Shown here one piece after another: positions 57,223-64,000 of a stretch of 64,000 nucleotides of DNA. The number at the start of each line of letters is the position of its first letter. Position 1 is the first letter of the stretch. The stretch spans positions 65,024 through 129,023 of the forward strand of contig JAOABP010000006.1 of NCBI GenBank assembly GCA_026418295.1, in the 5' to 3' direction. The notes under the pieces were generated by a model. It searched no databases, had not been told where the DNA came from, and saw only the letters and a list, made by a program, of their open reading frames with translations. This DNA comes from Caldifarciminota bacterium. Its GTDB lineage: Bacteria > Hydrothermota > Tepidihabitantia > Tepidihabitantales > Tepidihabitantaceae. A program made the translations under genes and the position numbers.

Positions 57223-60200
57223 TTATTTGATCGTGATGATTTTATGCGTCACCGGTTTCCCTTTTTGGTCGGCACTGATGATGAAATAAACGCCACACTG
57301 GCGGTGCCGGTTTCGGACGATCCGTCCGCTTGGATCATAAATTAGTGGCTGGTTAAGAACCAGCTTCTGTCCGGAATTTAAAGCCGGAGTGGGACTGTCA
57401 CGCCTGGTGAGCTGTTCGGTAGAAACAGAAAGAGGGATGCGCTTCGGACAAATGGCAGCGGCAGTTTCATAACACCAGAATTCTCTGGTGCCTCCGCCCT
57501 TGAAGGCATAAATTAGGCCATTGAGAAAGGCGAGTGCACCACCTGGTCCGACCCGGCGCCATCGGGTGCCCAGCGGGATGTCCTGAAGCCGTTCCCAGCT
57601 GTCCAGGACCGCATCATAGCGCCAGAATTCGGTTGTTTTCCCGCCCTTGAAGGCGTAAATGTAACGGTGGTTGTCGCTGGTCAAAGCGGTGCCGCTGCGG
57701 CACTTTTTCAATGTGCCGGCGGAAGTTAGGGGCAGGGCAGAGCAGGCACGCCAGCTGTCGCGTTCAGTAATGTATTCGTAGAGCTCGTTTGTTACACCCT
57801 TGAGCACAAACACCCTTTTACCCAGCCCGGTCATCGCACTGCCGGACCTTACCGGTTTATCGAACGGGCCCCGGGGAACAGGGCGACGGGCATGCCATTC
57901 CCGCTGTTTTACCCAGTAGACAAGAAATTCATTGGTGTTGCTGCCCTTCAGACAGTAAAGTTTACCGGTATCCTGCGGTGGAACATACGCCAGACCGGAA
58001 CCGAACCGGACACCAGGGGTGAAGTCCGGCAGGGCGGGAAGGGAAAGCCAGGTGTCATCCGGGATGTAATAATACCAGAATTCGCGGGTGCTGTTCCCCT
58101 TCAATGCGTAAATCCGGCTTCCACCATCCCAGCACAGTGCCGAGCCGTTCCGGATTTTCCGGCCGCGTTCCCCGTCGGGCAGTGATGCTCTTTGCATCCA
58201 GGAGCGGCTGGACGGATTATACTCCCAGAATTCATTACTCCCGCCGCCCTTAAAGGCAAAAAGCCTTGTGTCCGTTGCCACCAGTGAACCGCCTGCCCGT
58301 ACCGGTTTATTATGCGGTCCGGGCGGAATTGACAGCAGCTCGCGCCAGTGCCGGGTTGAGACCGAGTCAACAAAACATATTAAACCGGTGCTGTCATTGG
58401 CCGGGTTTTCATCTCCTTCCAGCCTGACCCGGGCAAGCACAAGATAAGAGCCGGGTTCAGCCTGCCACTGATTGAAGTCAAGCCGGGCAGAGTCCCCGTT
58501 TGCCAGCCGGACCGGAAGAGATTCGGCGTAGACCAGGGTGGTATCAGGCAAAGAGAAGATATAAAGAGAGGAGTGAAAGTTCACCGTTTCTTCTCCGGGG
58601 TTGTGAGCAACAATCGCCGGTGTTACCGCCTCAGCCAGTATTGTTTCCGCCGGCGCGGCAATTCTGAGCACCGCAACATCCCGGCGGGCGATACGGAATA
58701 ACCTGGTCAGGGTATCATTTGCCGGCTGCATGTCAGCAGCAAGACCGGTCCGGGCCAATGCCCGGTAACTGCCACCGGCTGCCTGCCAGAGGGAAAAGCA
58801 AAGCAGTGATTCCTGTTCCGGTTCAAGTCCCTCAAGTAACAGGGAATCGGCATATATCCGGCTGCCGGCACTGTCATAGATTGAGAGATAAACCGGCAGG
58901 TTTGACTCCCGGTTGCCGAAGTTCCTGACCTGAATCTGAGGAACAATTTCCTGCCGGCTGTTTATTGATTCAGGTTTCAGTATCGCCACCACCCCGGCAT
59001 CAAGCACCTGCACGAACAGACTGGTGCTCGTGGTGTCATTGGTGGGGTTCCGGTCACCAGGGCATGATAATGAACAGAATACCGTCTGATGGTTCCGTGC
59101 CCTTGCCTGCCAGATGTTAAACCGGGTTATTACCGAATCTCCTGATGCAACGGCAATAAAAGCGCTGTCCTGATAGGTGTTACCAATAATAATCTTGGCT
59201 TTGACCGTTGCGGTATCATCGCCGTAATTTTTAATCAGTACCTGCGGCGGTGCGGCGGTTCCTGAGTCAACTATGCCGGTGGGCCAGAGGATTGCGCTGA
59301 CCCCGGCATCCCGGTTAACGACACGGAAACAGCGGCTGGCGGTATCGTTTTCCGGATGGAGATCACCGCTCAGATTCATCCGGAAGCGCACATAGTAATT
59401 ACCGGTGTCAGTTTCCCAGACCGGGAAGGCGGTGTCGCGGCTGACTCCCCGTCCCAGTCTTAAATTCATCATGCTATTGTAAACCAGCTGCTGGCGGGCA
59501 AGGCTGAAGATTGAACAGCAGGCGGTGAAACCGGCGTCGACATTTCCGGCATTCCAGATCCGGATCCGAGGCTGAACCGTGAAATCGTAAATCCGGTTCA
59601 GAGGTGCGATGATACTTTCCAGGACAATGTCCTGCACCCGGACAAAGATGTTTTTCCAGACGGAATTGTTGTTACGAATGGCATCATTCCGGAAAAAGGT
59701 TGAGCAGACCGCGGTTGCATTTCCCCGGGTGTGGACCGGCAGGCTTTCAAATACCACAACAGTTGACTCATTGACACCCAGTTGGTCAATGAACGAGCTG
59801 CGGCTGGAATCGGCGAGATGGAAAAATACGAGTATTGATTCTGCAGCCAGCTCACCGGTGTTTCTGATGACCGCCATCGGCGTGATCGCTGCCGCCGAAT
59901 CGATCGTATCACCGGGGTGAATAATCCTTAAAATCGCAACATCACTCAGTTGTTCGTAACGGAGGAGCCGGACCCCGGACCGGTACGGTTGCTGAGTTAT
60001 GATGTCGGTCCAGGCAATCTGAACCGTGCCCTGCCGGGCAGAGATGGACAGGCGTTCCCGGTCCATATTTGCATTAGGCGGTGTTAAAATCTGGATTGTA
60101 TCCCAGACACCGGCAGCGGTGCGTTTGCGGTAACAGATCTGTCTTGTTCGATTGACCGGTTCCTCGTCAATCCAGACGCAGTACAGATTGCCCGAATCGT

Positions 60201-61083
60201 CGCAGATTATTGATGGTTCTGATTTGCCCCTGTCCCAAAGGTTCAGACGGCAGGTGTCACCCCAGCCATTCTCACCCCGGGCGCGGTACAGGACAGACTG
60301 GTTTTGAGAACCGCTGACCCAGATGACATAGAATGAGTCGGCACCGGCACAGACCGCTGGTGAACAACTGGTCTGGTAACTGTAAACAGTTTCAATTTCT
60401 GCCCAGCCGGTGGCAAGCCGGCACCGGGCAAAAATTTTTAGCGGGCTGGTAACCGGTTGAGACCAGACCGCCATCAGTCTGCCATCAGCGGTGGCAGCGA
60501 TTGCCGGTCTTATCTCTTCGGTAGCCAGTAAAACCGCCACCGTTTCCGGATTGCTCCAGCCGGTTAAATTTTGATGGAAGACATAGCCGATGTATTTATT
60601 ACTGCCGGAAAGACCGGTCCAGAGCAGATGCTGGCGGGCTTGCCGGTCAATTGCCAGTGAGACAATCGAATCCAGGGCATTGCCCAGGAGCGAATCCGCA
60701 GGTTCCCATTCGCCGGTGCCGTGATGCCGGCGCTTCAGTTTGAGCAGTCCGTTTGCAATCCAGGTGACATAGATATTACCTTCAGAATCGGCGGCGAGCG
60801 CCGGGTTATGAACGCTGCGGTTTCCTTCAGAGATGACGGTATCTCGGCTCCATTCCCGCAAATCCCGGTTCCAGCAGGAATACCAGACCTGAAATGTGTC
60901 TGGTGCCTTTCCGTGCCAGACAATGTGGATATTGCCTGCCGGATCTGCGACCACCGCCCGGGCGTTGTTATGGCAGGTCCGGTCAACGCTGTTCCGGGTG
61001 GTAATTGAGTCCAGAAGCCAGCCGGCTGAAGAGGTGCCCGCGGTCATCAGGACAAAGATCAGCGGGGATAACCGTTTGCTCAC
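57223..61083 (-). CDS. Large exported protein: propeller, CARDB repeats, Kelch-like propeller, sorting tail
   Basis: 1286 residues. GTG start with transcription predicted at that very base. Signal peptide (LSPLIFVLMTAGTSSAG), then an N-terminal sialidase-like propeller (about 40-370; VADPAGNIHIVWHGKA, ADSEGNIYVTWIANG, DDSGNLYCVWIDE). About five CARDB-like domains follow (370-900; DVAILRIIHPGD, DAGVSAILWPTG, DAGVVAILKPES, DVAVLRIAAPAE). A C-terminal six-blade Kelch-like propeller comes next, with repeats such as LFAFKGGGSNEFWEY, IYALKGNSTREFWYY, LYCLKGSNTNEFLVY and IYAFKGGKTTEFWRY. The end (IYDPSGRIVRN ... CGVYFIIS ... KIITIK) is a sorting domain. It is probably a surface adhesin or glycan-binding protein. 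Confidence 0.82.
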   Translation of the reverse strand: MSKRLSPLIFVLMTAGTSSAGWLLDSITTRNSVDRTCHNNARAVVADPAGNIHIVWHGKAPDTFQVWYSCWNRDLREWSRDTVISEGNRSVHNPALAADSEGNIYVTWIANGLLKLKRRHHGTGEWEPADSLLGNALDSIVSLAIDRQARQHLLWTGLSGSNKYIGYVFHQNLTGWSNPETVAVLLATEEIRPAIAATADGRLMAVWSQPVTSPLKIFARCRLATGWAEIETVYSYQTSCSPAVCAGADSFYVIWVSGSQNQSVLYRARGENGWGDTCRLNLWDRGKSEPSIICDDSGNLYCVWIDEEPVNRTRQICYRKRTAAGVWDTIQILTPPNANMDRERLSISARQGTVQIAWTDIITQQPYRSGVRLLRYEQLSDVAILRIIHPGDTIDSAAAITPMAVIRNTGELAAESILVFFHLADSSRSSFIDQLGVNESTVVVFESLPVHTRGNATAVCSTFFRNDAIRNNNSVWKNIFVRVQDIVLESIIAPLNRIYDFTVQPRIRIWNAGNVDAGFTACCSIFSLARQQLVYNSMMNLRLGRGVSRDTAFPVWETDTGNYYVRFRMNLSGDLHPENDTASRCFRVVNRDAGVSAILWPTGIVDSGTAAPPQVLIKNYGDDTATVKAKIIIGNTYQDSAFIAVASGDSVITRFNIWQARARNHQTVFCSLSCPGDRNPTNDTTSTSLFVQVLDAGVVAILKPESINSRQEIVPQIQVRNFGNRESNLPVYLSIYDSAGSRIYADSLLLEGLEPEQESLLCFSLWQAAGGSYRALARTGLAADMQPANDTLTRLFRIARRDVAVLRIAAPAETILAEAVTPAIVAHNPGEETVNFHSSLYIFSLPDTTLVYAESLPVRLANGDSARLDFNQWQAEPGSYLVLARVRLEGDENPANDSTGLICFVDSVSTRHWRELLSIPPGPHNKPVRAGGSLVATDTRLFAFKGGGSNEFWEYNPSSRSWMQRASLPDGERGRKIRNGSALCWDGGSRIYALKGNSTREFWYYYIPDDTWLSLPALPDFTPGVRFGSGLAYVPPQDTGKLYCLKGSNTNEFLVYWVKQREWHARRPVPRGPFDKPVRSGSAMTGLGKRVFVLKGVTNELYEYITERDSWRACSALPLTSAGTLKKCRSGTALTSDNHRYIYAFKGGKTTEFWRYDAVLDSWERLQDIPLGTRWRRVGPGGALAFLNGLIYAFKGGGTREFWCYETAAAICPKRIPLSVSTEQLTRRDSPTPALNSGQKLVLNQPLIYDPSGRIVRNRHRQCGVYFIISADQKGKPVTHKIITIK

Positions 61084-61089
61084 AGATTA

Positions 61090-61117
61090 CATATAGGGAA
61101 CAGTGGTTGCCGGTCAA
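61090..61117 (-). promoter_or_regulatory. Leaderless promoter of the large Kelch/CARDB gene
   Basis: Reverse strand TTGACC (61117-61112), 16 bp, TATATG (61095-61090). The predicted transcription start is the G of the GTG at 61083. Confidence 0.75.
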
Positions 61118-61148
61118 TATTTCCGGATGGGATTGTGCTGGTCATAAT

Positions 61149-61177
61149 TTGACAGTACCGGTGTAAAATATTAAACT
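61149..61177 (+). promoter_or_regulatory. Possible promoter of the PAS kinase operon
   Basis: TTGACA (61149-61154), 17 bp, TAAACT (61172-61177). It would give a leader of about 75 nt, unlike most genes here. Confidence 0.5.
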
Positions 61178-61231
61178 ATATATAAAATTTATCGGAAGTT
61201 GAACCGGGCTTATGCCTTTAGTCTTTTAATG

Positions 61232-61244
61232 AGGGCAGAGCCCT
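61232..61244 (+). promoter_or_regulatory. Small hairpin in the kinase leader
   Basis: AGGGC-AGA-GCCCT, a perfect 5-bp stem with 3-nt loop, ending 10 nt before the TTG at 61255 and 16 nt before the ATG at 61261. It covers the only purine-rich stretch that could act as ribosome site, so it may hide or replace it. Confidence 0.4.
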
Positions 61245-61260
61245 GACCAGAAAATTGATA

Positions 61261-62715
61261 ATGAAAAGCAAATCCATTGAGCAACTGTTGGATGCCGGTT
61301 TTCTTGATGAATTACAGGAAGGCATCTGGATTGCCGACTGGGAGCACCGGCTGGTCTTTACCAACCGGGTGCTGGTCCGACTGCTGGCATATGAAACTGA
61401 ACAGCAGCTGTTGGGGCGGAGCTGGCGGGAGCTGCTTCCACCGGGTGATGTGACGCAGGTGATGCGCACACTGGAAACCGGCAGTAACAGCTGCAGTCTG
61501 CCTTATACCCGTCTTTTGGGAAACAATGGCCGGACGGTTCCGGTGAGAATGGTTGTTAATCGCCGATCAACAGAAAAGGGAAGCTGGCTGGTGGGGATGG
61601 TGGTAGAATCGCCGCTGGCGGGAATTAACCGTGATATCGACATCTGGGTAAGCGGTCAGGTGATGGAGAATGCGCCTGATGGTATCTGTATCATTGAGAA
61701 CGGGCAGATTATCTATGTCAATCACCGGTTTGAGGAGCTGACCGGCTACAGTTCGCTCCAGCTGGGCAGAATGACGCTGGACCGGCTGCTGGCTCCGGCT
61801 TACCGGAAAAGCGTAACCCAGTTCATTGAGGACCAGCACCGGCTGCTGACGCCCGCGCATCAGGAGGTAAAAATTCAGCACCGGACCGGCCGGGAGGTGG
61901 ATTGTGAACTGCGGGTGGTGCCGCTGGAGCACGCCAACCGGCATCTCCTGCTCTGCTATCTGCACGATATTTCAGAACTGCGGCAGGCAGAACGGATGCG
62001 GACCGAATTTGTGGCGATGGTTTCCCATGATCTGAGGGCACCACTGGCAGCGATCCGGGAGGCGATTGCGCTCCTCGCCGATACCGCGGCGCAGCGTCTG
62101 GAGGAAAAACAGCGCCGGTTTCTGATGATCGCCCAGGAGGAGGTGGACCGGCTCAACCGGATGATTGATAACCTGATTGAGGTTTCCCGGATGGAAGCCG
62201 GCAAGGTTGAACTCAATCTGAGGGCGGTGGACCTGAATGATATCATTAATATTTCGCTGAAAAGTCTGGCGCTGCTGATTAACAAGAAGAATCTCAAGGT
62301 GGTGCGGCGGATACCGCCCCGGCTGCCGCCGGTAGCGGGCGATCCGGACCGGCTGCTGCGGGTGTTCACCAACCTGCTGGACAATGCGATTAAGTACTCC
62401 CCGGACTCCGGGACAATTCAGATTGAGATTGATTTCGTGGACCCGGAGGCACCGGTGCTTTCTGAACCCGGAATTCTGGCAAATACCCGTTACCTGAAAG
62501 TGACAATTACCGATCAGGGTCCGGGAATTCCGACTGAGTTTCTCGACCGGATATTTGGCAAGTTTGAGCGGGTGGAGCCGCACGGTTCCGGCAGCGGTCT
62601 GGGACTGGCGATTGTCCATTCGATTGTGGAACTGCATCATGGCAAGGTCTGGGCACGTTCCACCATCGGTGAAGGGGCAAGTTTCAGTTTCATCCTGCCG
62701 GTGAAGGAGATCTGA
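61261..62715 (+). CDS. Cytoplasmic PAS-PAS sensor histidine kinase
   Basis: 484 residues from ATG 61261 (TTG 61255 adds two residues). There is no membrane helix. Two PAS domains: FLDELQEGIWIADWEHRLVF and VMENAPDGICIIENGQIIYV with the following FEELTGYSSLQLGR. The HisKA box is FVAMVSHDLRAPLAAIREAI. The ATPase domain has NLLDNAIKYSPDSG, ITDQGPGIPTEFLDRIFGKF and GSGLGLAIVHSIV. It probably senses a cytoplasmic or redox signal and phosphorylates the receiver protein encoded next, whose start overlaps its stop (TGATG). The leader contains a small hairpin. Confidence 0.9.
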   Translation: MKSKSIEQLLDAGFLDELQEGIWIADWEHRLVFTNRVLVRLLAYETEQQLLGRSWRELLPPGDVTQVMRTLETGSNSCSLPYTRLLGNNGRTVPVRMVVNRRSTEKGSWLVGMVVESPLAGINRDIDIWVSGQVMENAPDGICIIENGQIIYVNHRFEELTGYSSLQLGRMTLDRLLAPAYRKSVTQFIEDQHRLLTPAHQEVKIQHRTGREVDCELRVVPLEHANRHLLLCYLHDISELRQAERMRTEFVAMVSHDLRAPLAAIREAIALLADTAAQRLEEKQRRFLMIAQEEVDRLNRMIDNLIEVSRMEAGKVELNLRAVDLNDIINISLKSLALLINKKNLKVVRRIPPRLPPVAGDPDRLLRVFTNLLDNAIKYSPDSGTIQIEIDFVDPEAPVLSEPGILANTRYLKVTITDQGPGIPTEFLDRIFGKFERVEPHGSGSGLGLAIVHSIVELHHGKVWARSTIGEGASFSFILPVKEI

Positions 62716-63218
62716 TGAGTGAAAAAAAGAAAATTCTGATAGTTGAGGATGAGGTCAATCTCCGGGAGCTGGTGAAGGCACGGCTCGAGGAGAACAATTA
62801 TGAGGTTATTACCGTTGCTGACGGGTTCAATGCAATTATTCAGTCCCGGAAGGTCAAGCCGGATCTGATCATCCTTGATCTGATGATTCCCCACATCGAC
62901 GGGTATGCGGTCTGCCGGGTGCTGAAGTCCACTCCGGAGCTGAGCGGTATCCCGGTGATCATGTTCACCGCCCGCACTTCGATGGATGACATGCGCCGGG
63001 GGATGGAGATGGGTGCGGATGCCTATCTTATGAAGCCGTTCAAGCCTGAAGAGATGCTGGCGAAGATCCGGGAGCTGCTGGAACGCAAGGAGTCACCGCC
63101 GGAAGCGGCACCGGCAGCCACTCAGGGCGCGCCGGCGAGCGGCGGGTCTCCGGAGCAGGGTGGTCAGACATCGGCGGAGAACCCGGCGGGAAACGGTGCA
63201 GGTCCGGCTGCAAGATGA
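62715..63218 (+). CDS. CheY-like response regulator with disordered tail
   Basis: 167 residues. The receiver domain (1-120) has KILIVEDEVNLRELVKARLE, the phospho-acceptor in DLIILDLMIPHIDGYAV, VIMFTARTSMDDMRRG and DAYLMKPFKPEEML. No DNA-binding or enzymatic output domain follows. Instead there are about 45 residues rich in Pro, Ala, Gly, Glu and Gln (SPPEAAPAATQGAPASGG), likely disordered. It may act through protein-protein contact, as a single-domain regulator does. It is translationally coupled to the kinase before it. Confidence 0.92.
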   Translation: MSEKKKILIVEDEVNLRELVKARLEENNYEVITVADGFNAIIQSRKVKPDLIILDLMIPHIDGYAVCRVLKSTPELSGIPVIMFTARTSMDDMRRGMEMGADAYLMKPFKPEEMLAKIRELLERKESPPEAAPAATQGAPASGGSPEQGGQTSAENPAGNGAGPAAR

Positions 63219-63227
63219 ATTTGACAG

Positions 63228-63255
63228 TTGACAGCTGGCAGGATTGTTCTGATTT
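63228..63255 (+). promoter_or_regulatory. Possible promoter of nadC
   Basis: TTGACA (63228-63233), 16 bp, TGATTT (63250-63255), a weak -10. Another TTGACA lies at 63221. The leader would be about 60 nt and includes AGGAG before the ATG at 63323. Confidence 0.4.
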
Positions 63256-63322
63256 ACCAGTGATTGATGATGGAAAGTAAGATGAATTTTGAGAGGTCGG
63301 TTTAATTAACAGGAGTGTGTAT

Positions 63323-64000
63323 ATGAACCTTGAACAGCTGATTAAAGCCGCACTGGCAGAAGATATCGGTTCAGGCGACATCACCAGTCGCCTGCTCATT
63401 CCGGAAAATCAGAAGGGAGTTGCTCATATTATTGCCAATGGCACCGGCATCCTCGCCGGAATTAAAATCTGCGGGCAGGTTTTCAAGGCGGTGGACCGCC
63501 GGATCCAGTACGAGCCCTTTTACCGGGACAGCAGCCGGTTCCGGCGCGGGGCGATTCTTGCCCGGGTTGCCGGTCCGGCACGCTCAATTCTGACCGCAGA
63601 GCGCACCGCGCTCAATTTCCTGTGCCGGCTGTCCGGAATTGCCACGCTGACCGCCAAGTTTGTTTCCCGGATCAAGGGTTCCCGGGCGATTATCCTTGAT
63701 ACCCGGAAAACCACACCCGGCTGGCGGGAACTGGAGAAATATGCGGTCCGGTGTGGAGGTGGCAGAAACCACCGGATGGGGCTCTATGATATGGTGCTGA
63801 TCAAGGATAATCACCTGACCCTGGTCGGTTCGGTGACCGAGGCGCTCAACCGGGCTAAGGGGGCAAAGGTGCCGGTGATGATTGAGGTCAAGACGATCGA
63901 CCAGCTGCGTGAGGCGCTGGCAGCCGGTGCCAAGCGGATCATGCTCGACAACATGACCGTGCCGCAGCTGCGCCGGGCGGTCCAGATCAATGCCGGGCAG
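63323..64000 (+). CDS. nadC: Nicotinate-nucleotide pyrophosphorylase (quinolinate PRTase), cut by window end
   Basis: The first 226 codons of a protein usually about 280 residues long. It converts quinolinate and PRPP to nicotinate mononucleotide in NAD synthesis. MNLEQLIKAALAEDIGSGDI is the family start (E-D-x-G-x-G-D-x-T), with RTALNFLCRLSGIAT, ILDTRKTTPGWRELEKYAV, GGGRNHRMGLYDMVLIKDNH, MIEVKTIDQLREALAAG and MLDNMTVPQL in order. AGGAG lies 7 nt before the ATG. There is no overlap with the kinase operon; it is separated from it by 104 nt with a weak promoter. Confidence 0.96.
   Translation, partial: MNLEQLIKAALAEDIGSGDITSRLLIPENQKGVAHIIANGTGILAGIKICGQVFKAVDRRIQYEPFYRDSSRFRRGAILARVAGPARSILTAERTALNFLCRLSGIATLTAKFVSRIKGSRAIILDTRKTTPGWRELEKYAVRCGGGRNHRMGLYDMVLIKDNHLTLVGSVTEALNRAKGAKVPVMIEVKTIDQLREALAAGAKRIMLDNMTVPQLRRAVQINAGQ

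Noticed and set aside
1-64000. CRISPR arrays, insertion sequences, phage or rRNA genes
   Set aside because: No repeat-spacer pattern, transposase, integrase or rRNA sequence was seen anywhere in the window.

Overview
The window is a gene-dense stretch (64 kb, fairly GC-rich) of a Gram-negative, probably uncultured bacterium. Several exported proteins end in type IX-secretion-like C-terminal sorting domains (PNPF ... G-[IV]-Y pattern). Together with a DUF5683 protein, a C25 (gingipain-like) peptidase, regulator-propeller and Kelch surface proteins and a DUF6029-like outer membrane protein, this points to the FCB group, most like candidate phylum WOR-3/Stahlbacteria. That placement is inference; no rRNA gene is present.

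Layout. 1-8.6 kb: end of a glycosyltransferase gene, rpsT with an upstream tRNA-Phe, a VTT-family membrane protein, accC, a valS operon with envelope proteins and a glutamine-amidotransferase-like pseudoenzyme, and pilT. 8.6-19.7 kb: a barrel protein with a dead M1-peptidase-like domain, an HTH regulator, a C25-like protein, a DUF2520 operon with a VWA protein, and a TPR/DUF2723 protein. 19.8-25.6 kb: surface glycan synthesis and a propeller protein. 25.6-34.6 kb: agmatinase with a tiny Cys-rich protein, a large exported protein, an FmdB/CvpA/cobalamin adenosyltransferase/MeaB/acyl-CoA mutase operon whose active-site residues match isobutyryl-CoA mutase, and a stand-alone AICAR formyltransferase. 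34.6-44.5 kb (minus strand): a thiol-redox region with lipA, an MFS protein, rimO, a thioesterase and lolA. 44.9-57.2 kb: two complete Pst phosphate transporters, a porin behind a Pho box, PhoU, a PhoB/PhoR-type pair and a phosphoesterase. 57.2-64 kb: a 1286-residue Kelch/CARDB surface protein, a second histidine kinase/response regulator pair, and nadC running off the end.

The most striking content is a set of three genes at 34.6-42.2 kb, each interrupted by one in-frame UGA. In each case the UGA sits at the first position of a CxxC-type motif (UASC, UAYC, ULGC) and is followed by a hairpin whose apical loop begins 18-19 nt after the UGA. I read them as selenoproteins: an exported Omp28/thioredoxin-like protein with a sorting tail, a lipoprotein of the same kind, and a 45-residue membrane protein ending in ULGCMGLG. 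The last two share an operon with a TlpA-like thioredoxin, an outer membrane protein and a NapH-like membrane ferredoxin, suggesting an extracytoplasmic selenothiol relay.

Two more system-level points. The first Pst operon encodes two ATPases with complementary defects (one lacks the Q-loop Gln and switch His, the other the LSGGQ signature), which predicts a heterodimer with one normal and one degenerate ATP site. Also, most first-in-operon genes have a TTGACN - 16 bp - TANNNT promoter placed so that transcription should start 0-5 nt before the start codon, i.e. leaderless mRNAs; a minority have a longer leader with an AGGAGG-type site. This rule was used to choose several starts.
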